64,000 nt of DNA, taken from contig NZ_JAJVKW010000006.1 of NCBI RefSeq assembly GCF_024198255.1, positions 558,001 through 622,000 on the forward strand. Reading direction: 5' to 3'. This document shows, in pieces, positions 60,031 to 64,000 of this stretch. Position 1 is the first letter of the stretch. Each line of letters starts with the position of its first letter. This stretch comes from Myxococcus guangdongensis. Lineage in GTDB: Bacteria; Myxococcota; Myxococcia; Myxococcales; Myxococcaceae. Below the pieces are notes generated by a model. The model searched no databases, had not been told where the DNA came from, and saw nothing but the letters and a program-made list of their open reading frames with translations. The position numbers and the translations under genes are program-made.

Positions 60031-61541
60031 CGCAGCACGCGCGCGTTGTCGGCGTTCACCACGAAGGCGGTGATGCTCTCCAGGCGGGACTTGCCCGCCT
60101 TCTCGCTCCACTCGAGCACGTAGAAGTAGACGGGCTCGCGAGAGCCGTGCGTGTTGCCGTACACGACGAGGGTGTCGGCCCGCTGGTCCTTGTAGGTGAT
60201 GAGCGTCTGGCGGAAGGTGAGCCACACCTCGCGGCTCCCTGACTCCTCGGAGGTGCCGCGCAGGAACGCGGTGGGCTTGTCGAGCGGGCCCTGGAGGAAC
60301 TCGCCGCCCGCGGCTTTGTGCTCCAGCAGCTCGCTCTTGGAGCCCGAGGAGTCGGTGAAGACGCCCGAGCATTCCTCCTCGCAGGTGAAGTCATGGGCAT
60401 CCGCCGGGCGGGACGCCTCGCGGCGCTCGACCTGGCAGCGCTTCTCACACGCGACGAGCTCGCGACCTTCCTGGGCGCGCGCCTTCTGGATTCGCGCCTT
60501 GATCTGCGCCTGGGCCGTGTCGGCCTCGAAGAACGTGGTGTCCGCCAGGTGGAGCAGCCCGGCCACGCGCACCAGGCCCGGGTCCTCCATCGCGGACAGC
60601 GCCGCGCTCGCCGCGGCCTTCTGGGGGCGCAGCTGCGCGGGCTTCACGCGGGTCCAATTCGCGCGGGCCTCGGAGTCGGTGCCCGTGCGGTTCAGGTCGA
60701 CGCGGTCGAACGCCTCGGCCAGCTCCCGGGCGCGGGCGAGCGCCGCCTTGTACGCGGGCTTCTCCGGGACGGTGGCCATGAAGTCCACGGCCCGCGTGCC
60801 GTCGGGTCCACCGGGACGCGCGAGCATCTCATCCTCCGTGAACTCCTTCTCGAACAGGGTCTCCACCTTGTAGCGCGGCGCCCACTCCACCTTCGCCTTC
60901 GTGTCGTTGCGCGCGGCCGCCATCTTCCGCTCGTACGCGTAGGTGCGCACCTGCTCGAACGCCGCCGTCTCCGCCTCGGCCTTGTACGGGTCCTCGCCCT
61001 CCACGTACACGCGCAGGTCGCTCAGGCACGTGTCGTCATACGTCGCGCCCGGATAGGTGGTCACGAGGGTGAGTCGCACGCCGCCCACGCGCGCCGGCAC
61101 GGGCACGCGGACCTCCTGCCAGCCGAGCACGTCGCGCAGCTCCGCCTCCACCGGCGTGCCCGTCGTCTGCGGGCCCGTCTCGCCCTGGACCAGCGGCTCC
61201 AGCTTCACCTTCCGGGGGCGCGCGTTCGCGCGGTAGAGCTTCTCGGACTTCTGGTAGCCGTTGCGCACGAAGACGCGGAACACCTTGGCGCGCGTGAGGG
61301 ACGGCCCCCACCACTCCAGGGCCTCGCCCTCGCCGCGTCCCTTCGCGCCCTCCACCCACGCGGTGGCCGGGTCGTCGTCCGCGACATAGAGCGGCAGATA
61401 GTTCTGCGCGTGTTTGTTCCAACCGTTCTCCAGGAAGGTGGACGCCGTCACGCGGCGCGGATGCAGTCGGTGCGCGCTGCCCGCGTCAGGCTCGAGCAGG
61501 ATGGGTGGGGCGGCGGCGAGGATGAGCGACAGGAGGATCAT
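60006..61541 (-). CDS. Exported protein with sugar-binding-like domain (NADase-type glycan-binding)
   Basis: The protein has 511 residues with a signal peptide (MILLSLILAAAPP). Residues 30-165 resemble the glycan-binding module attached to bacterial NADases and to F5/8-type proteins: NYLPLYVADDDPATAWVEGA, VRNGYQKSEKLYRANARPR (quoted to 19), and DTCLSDLRVYV. The middle is Ala/Arg-rich helical, and the end (about 400-511) is beta-rich with Tyr and Trp. Four cysteines in CEKRC and CEEEC may bind metal or form disulfides. Its ATG overlaps the upstream cytochrome gene's stop by ATGA. Function may be envelope binding for the cytochrome, by inference. Confidence 0.75.
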   Translation of the reverse strand: MILLSLILAAAPPILLEPDAGSAHRLHPRRVTASTFLENGWNKHAQNYLPLYVADDDPATAWVEGAKGRGEGEALEWWGPSLTRAKVFRVFVRNGYQKSEKLYRANARPRKVKLEPLVQGETGPQTTGTPVEAELRDVLGWQEVRVPVPARVGGVRLTLVTTYPGATYDDTCLSDLRVYVEGEDPYKAEAETAAFEQVRTYAYERKMAAARNDTKAKVEWAPRYKVETLFEKEFTEDEMLARPGGPDGTRAVDFMATVPEKPAYKAALARARELAEAFDRVDLNRTGTDSEARANWTRVKPAQLRPQKAAASAALSAMEDPGLVRVAGLLHLADTTFFEADTAQAQIKARIQKARAQEGRELVACEKRCQVERREASRPADAHDFTCEEECSGVFTDSSGSKSELLEHKAAGGEFLQGPLDKPTAFLRGTSEESGSREVWLTFRQTLITYKDQRADTLVVYGNTHGSREPVYFYVLEWSEKAGKSRLESITAFVVNADNARVLRYRPASNA

Positions 61542-62536
61542 GGCTTGCGCTCCGGGGTGTGGCGGGGTGGCGGAAGGGGGGCGGCCCACAGCACCAGTCG
61601 TGAGAGGCCCGCGGGATAGAGTCCCGAGTCTTCCTGCTCGCGGGACACCAGGTGGTAGACGACGCGCGCGTAGCGGGCCGTGGTGGGGAGCCGGACGCGC
61701 AGGGGACGGCCTGGGACGAGGCGGGTGTCCTCGATGGCGCCCAGGTGGGCCAGCGGCTCCGGGGCCCACTGGCGCACCTCCAGGCGGCGGCCCAGCGTGG
61801 CCACGGTGGTGGCGGACTCGAAGAGGGGATTGTCGGCGACCTCCACGCTCACCCAGCGCATGACGTCGCCGGAGGGGAAGCCATGGCCGACCTCGCGCGT
61901 GGACAGCACGAGCGCTCCATCGTGCGGCTCCACGACGAGCGCCGCCTTGAGCGCCTCGGTGCGCCGGGTGCCGCCCAGTCCGTGGTCACCCCGAGGCATG
62001 TGGCAGTCGGTGCAGTGGCGCGTGTCTCCGGTGGCTTTGCGCCAGAGGGTCCACTCGCCCACCGTGTCCTGTTGCCACTCCGTCTTGGAGAGGCGGACGC
62101 GCTGGCCGTCGGTGTTCAGGACCGGGAAGCCGAACTGGTGACAGCCCGCGCAGGGCATGCCCGGCGTCGTGGCCTGGGCCTTGTCGATGCGCGCGTGACA
62201 GGCCGCGCAGGTGACGCCGTGCTCCTCGGGAGGACTGTTCGCGGGCAGCGGGCCGCGCTCCAGGTTGCGCGCGAGGGGCGCGTGGCATTGGACGCACCAG
62301 CCCGGACGGTCCTCGGTGATGGCGACCTGGAAGACGTCATCCGTGCGCGCCGAGGCATGGCCGCTGTTCCTCCACGCGTCGACCTCGGGCGCGTGGCACT
62401 CGGCGCAGCGCTGGATGCTCCAGTCCGGCAGGCCGTGCGGCGCGGGACCCACCTCCATGCGCGCGGTTCCCTGCGGGAAGCGGGCACTCGGCGCGGAGGC
62501 GAGGAGCGAGCAGGTGAGGAGGAGGAGCGCGTTCAC
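61538..62536 (-). CDS. Pentaheme c-type cytochrome
   Basis: The protein has 332 residues and a signal peptide (MNALLLLTCSLLASAPS). Five CxxCH heme sites are at Cys44, Cys81, Cys110, Cys129 and Cys175, all in the first half. The C-terminal half (about 180-332) is beta-rich without heme. This layout resembles cytochrome c-554-like proteins and multiheme proteins of nitrogen or metal respiration, but the low heme number and the beta tail are unusual. It is periplasmic or surface-exposed. It forms an overlapping operon with the sugar-binding-like gene. The gap to the divergent MDR gene is 79 bp. Confidence 0.88.
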   Translation of the reverse strand: MNALLLLTCSLLASAPSARFPQGTARMEVGPAPHGLPDWSIQRCAECHAPEVDAWRNSGHASARTDDVFQVAITEDRPGWCVQCHAPLARNLERGPLPANSPPEEHGVTCAACHARIDKAQATTPGMPCAGCHQFGFPVLNTDGQRVRLSKTEWQQDTVGEWTLWRKATGDTRHCTDCHMPRGDHGLGGTRRTEALKAALVVEPHDGALVLSTREVGHGFPSGDVMRWVSVEVADNPLFESATTVATLGRRLEVRQWAPEPLAHLGAIEDTRLVPGRPLRVRLPTTARYARVVYHLVSREQEDSGLYPAGLSRLVLWAAPLPPPRHTPERKP

Positions 62537-62615
62537 TGTTCAACGCGGAGTGTATTCGCATGGGACTCGCGGCCGCACCTCCCCCCGGGCCGGCGGGAGC
62601 GGTAGAACCGGACCC

Positions 62616-63629
62616 ATGAAGGCCTACGAGATTCGGGACGGATTCGGGTTGGAGAAGCTGGTGTCGTGCGAGCGGCCGGACCCCACGCCGGGCCCGTTCC
62701 AGGTGCGCGTGCGGGTGAAGGCGACGAGCCTGAACTACCGCGACCTGATGATGGTGGAGGGGCGCTACAACCCGAGGCAGAAGCTACCGCTGGTGCCCAA
62801 CTCGGATGGCGCGGGGGTGGTGGACGCGGTGGGGCCGGGTGTCACGCGGGTGAAGGTGGGGGACCGGGTCATCGGTCTCTTCGCGCAGGCGTGGTCCGCC
62901 GGGGAGCCGACGCGTCTGGTCCAGCAGTCCACGTTGGGCGGGCCGCTGGATGGCGCGCTCGCGGACACGATGGTGCTGCGCGAGGACGGGGTGGTGCCCA
63001 CGCCGGATCATCTCTCCGACGAGGAGGCCGCCACGCTGCCGTGCGCGGCGCTCACGGCGTGGAGCGCGTTGGTGACGCATGGCGCGCTCAAGGCGGGGGA
63101 CGTGGTGTTGCTGCAGGGTACGGGAGGCGTCTCCCTCTTCGCGCTGCAGATCGCGCGGTTGATGGGCGCGCGCGTCATCATCACCTCCAGCCGCGACGAG
63201 AAGCTGGAGCGAGCGCGGGGGCTGGGGGCGCACGAGGGCATCAACTACGTGACGACTCCGGACTGGGACAAGGCGGCGCGTGCGCTCACGGGCAACGCGG
63301 GCGTGGACCATGTGGTGGAGGTGGGCGGGGCGGGGACGTTCGAGAAGTCGCTGCGCGCGGTGCGGCCTGGCGGCACGGTGTCCGTCATCGGCGTGCTGAG
63401 CGGCGTCGCGGGGGCGGTGCCGCTGACGTCCATCCTGATGCAGAACCTGCGGGTACAGGGCATCCTCGTCGGACATCGGCAGAGCTTCGAGGCGCTGCTG
63501 CGTGCGTTCTCGCAGCATGCCGTCCGCCCGGTGGTGGACCGCGTGTTCCCCTTCGACGAGGCGGTGGCGGCGTTCCATCACCTGAAGAGCGGGGCCCACT
63601 TCGGCAAGGTCGTCATCCGCGTGGGATGA
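62616..63629 (+). CDS. Zinc-free MDR-family oxidoreductase (quinone-oxidoreductase-like)
   Basis: The protein has 337 residues from the ATG at 62616. The medium-chain dehydrogenase core is clear: N-terminal SLNYRDLMMVEG, VKVGDRVIGLF, and the nucleotide loop GTGGVSLFALQIA. The catalytic zinc Cys is replaced by Asn-Tyr-Arg-Asp and the structural zinc cysteines are absent, so it is a zinc-independent NADPH-dependent reductase, probably of an enone or quinone. It has its own promoter in the 79-bp gap to the cytochrome gene. A hairpin separates it from the convergent partial gene at the window end. Confidence 0.9.
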   Translation: MKAYEIRDGFGLEKLVSCERPDPTPGPFQVRVRVKATSLNYRDLMMVEGRYNPRQKLPLVPNSDGAGVVDAVGPGVTRVKVGDRVIGLFAQAWSAGEPTRLVQQSTLGGPLDGALADTMVLREDGVVPTPDHLSDEEAATLPCAALTAWSALVTHGALKAGDVVLLQGTGGVSLFALQIARLMGARVIITSSRDEKLERARGLGAHEGINYVTTPDWDKAARALTGNAGVDHVVEVGGAGTFEKSLRAVRPGGTVSVIGVLSGVAGAVPLTSILMQNLRVQGILVGHRQSFEALLRAFSQHAVRPVVDRVFPFDEAVAAFHHLKSGAHFGKVVIRVG

Positions 63630-63655
63630 CGTGACGACTCACCGAGGTGGGGGAC

Positions 63656-63687
63656 GGGCCCGGTGACGACTGGCGTCCACCGGGCCC
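63656..63687. terminator. Perfect 10-bp hairpin between convergent genes
   Basis: Arms 63656-63665 and 63678-63687 are perfectly complementary with a 12-base loop, 27 bp after the MDR stop and 8 bp before the stop of the disordered gene. Confidence 0.6.
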
Positions 63688-63694
63688 TGGGGGC

Positions 63695-64000
63695 TCAGGA
63701 GCCGGTTTCGGTGGGGCCCGAGTCGGACGGGTTGTTGTTCCGCGCGACGTAGCTCACCTGGGGACCGCCTCGTGGACCGCGAGGTGCGTTGCCCCGGTTC
63801 GAGTTGGGGCGCTGCTGGCGGGGCTCGCGGAGCGTGTTGCCACCCGGGCTGGTGGGCGGACGGGTCTCCACGGTGGGCTGCGAGGGCCGGTTGGGGCCTC
63901 CGCGACGCTCGCCACGTGGAGGCCGCGAGTCATTGCCGGCGAAGGTGTTGCTCGCGCCGGCCTGGACCTCGTTGCCCTGACCCCGGTGCTCGACCACGGG
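63695..64000 (-). CDS. Disordered Arg/Asn/Gly/Pro-rich protein, N-terminus cut by window edge
   Basis: The frame is open from the window edge to the stop at 63695, 101 codons. A GTG near 63997 is unlikely to be the real start because the frame continues. The visible part is low-complexity, rich in Arg, Gly, Pro and Asn with RGERRGG and NRGNAPRGPRGG segments, as in the tails of RNA helicases or RNA-binding proteins. No domain is visible. The remainder must be upstream of the window on the minus strand. Confidence 0.6.
   Translation of the reverse strand, partial: PVVEHRGQGNEVQAGASNTFAGNDSRPPRGERRGGPNRPSQPTVETRPPTSPGGNTLREPRQQRPNSNRGNAPRGPRGGPQVSYVARNNNPSDSGPTETGS

Overview
The window looks like a chromosomal segment of a myxobacterium, most probably family Myxococcaceae (Myxococcus, Corallococcus or Pyxidicoccus type). 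This is inferred from content, not from a marker gene. The DNA is very GC-rich with strong third-position G/C preference, so nearly every real gene casts long antisense shadow frames. Many products are lipoproteins with Asp-Ala-Gly-Pro linkers. There are cysteine-rich DUF4215-type repeats with a fibro-slime domain, giant RCC1 propeller proteins, a caspase-like protein, CotH-like protein and predatory-type hydrolases. No rRNA, tRNA, CRISPR array, insertion sequence or prophage was seen. Both ends cut genes.

Layout. 1-6 kb: a truncated Ala-rich protein with a papain-like Cys/His/Asp signature, an arginase-family/CGNR regulator pair, small lipoproteins, a GFA-family protein, and a protein resembling trichodiene-synthase-type terpene cyclases. 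6-20 kb: TPR proteins, an acetate CoA-transferase, a beta-rich exported protein, a lipoprotein M3 oligopeptidase (Dcp type), a GH18 chitinase-like lipoprotein, an M20 peptidase, a DUF4215/fibro-slime lipoprotein and a coiled-coil lipoprotein. 20-30 kb: a DUF574-type methyltransferase, a kelch propeller protein and two tandem RCC1 paralogues of about 1,095 residues. 29-41 kb: a coiled-coil protein, asnS, a CotH-kinase-like lipoprotein, a PPC-repeat lipoprotein, and a TonB-dependent receptor in an operon with a lipoprotein. 41-50 kb: an AbiGi-like protein, a helical repeat protein, a TonB-C protein, a giant TPM-like membrane protein, deoD, and a MepA/LysM endopeptidase. 50-55 kb: an ECF sigma/anti-sigma/caspase-barrel operon, an AlkB-type dioxygenase and a DEAD-box helicase. 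55-60 kb: a four-gene cassette of zinc-ribbon pseudokinase, VWA protein, PurA-like ligase and second VWA protein, with a divergent PIN-domain gene. 60-64 kb: a pentaheme cytochrome overlapping a secreted sugar-binding-like protein, an MDR oxidoreductase and the end of a disordered protein.

How the genes work together. The most coherent unit that I cannot assign to a described system is the cassette at 55087-59502. Its pseudokinase has lost all catalytic carboxylates, its two VWA proteins share an unusual N-terminus, and its adenylosuccinate-synthetase-like enzyme keeps the nucleotide-binding and catalytic residues but not the aspartate-binding loop. A second unit is the sigma/anti-sigma/caspase operon, where each gene overlaps the next and the caspase domain appears fused to an outer-membrane-barrel-like tail. 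Other genes are mostly single transcription units. Many are separated by GC-rich hairpins, which I list as candidate terminators. Starts were often moved inward from the longest open frame to a codon with a Shine-Dalgarno match or directly before a signal peptide.
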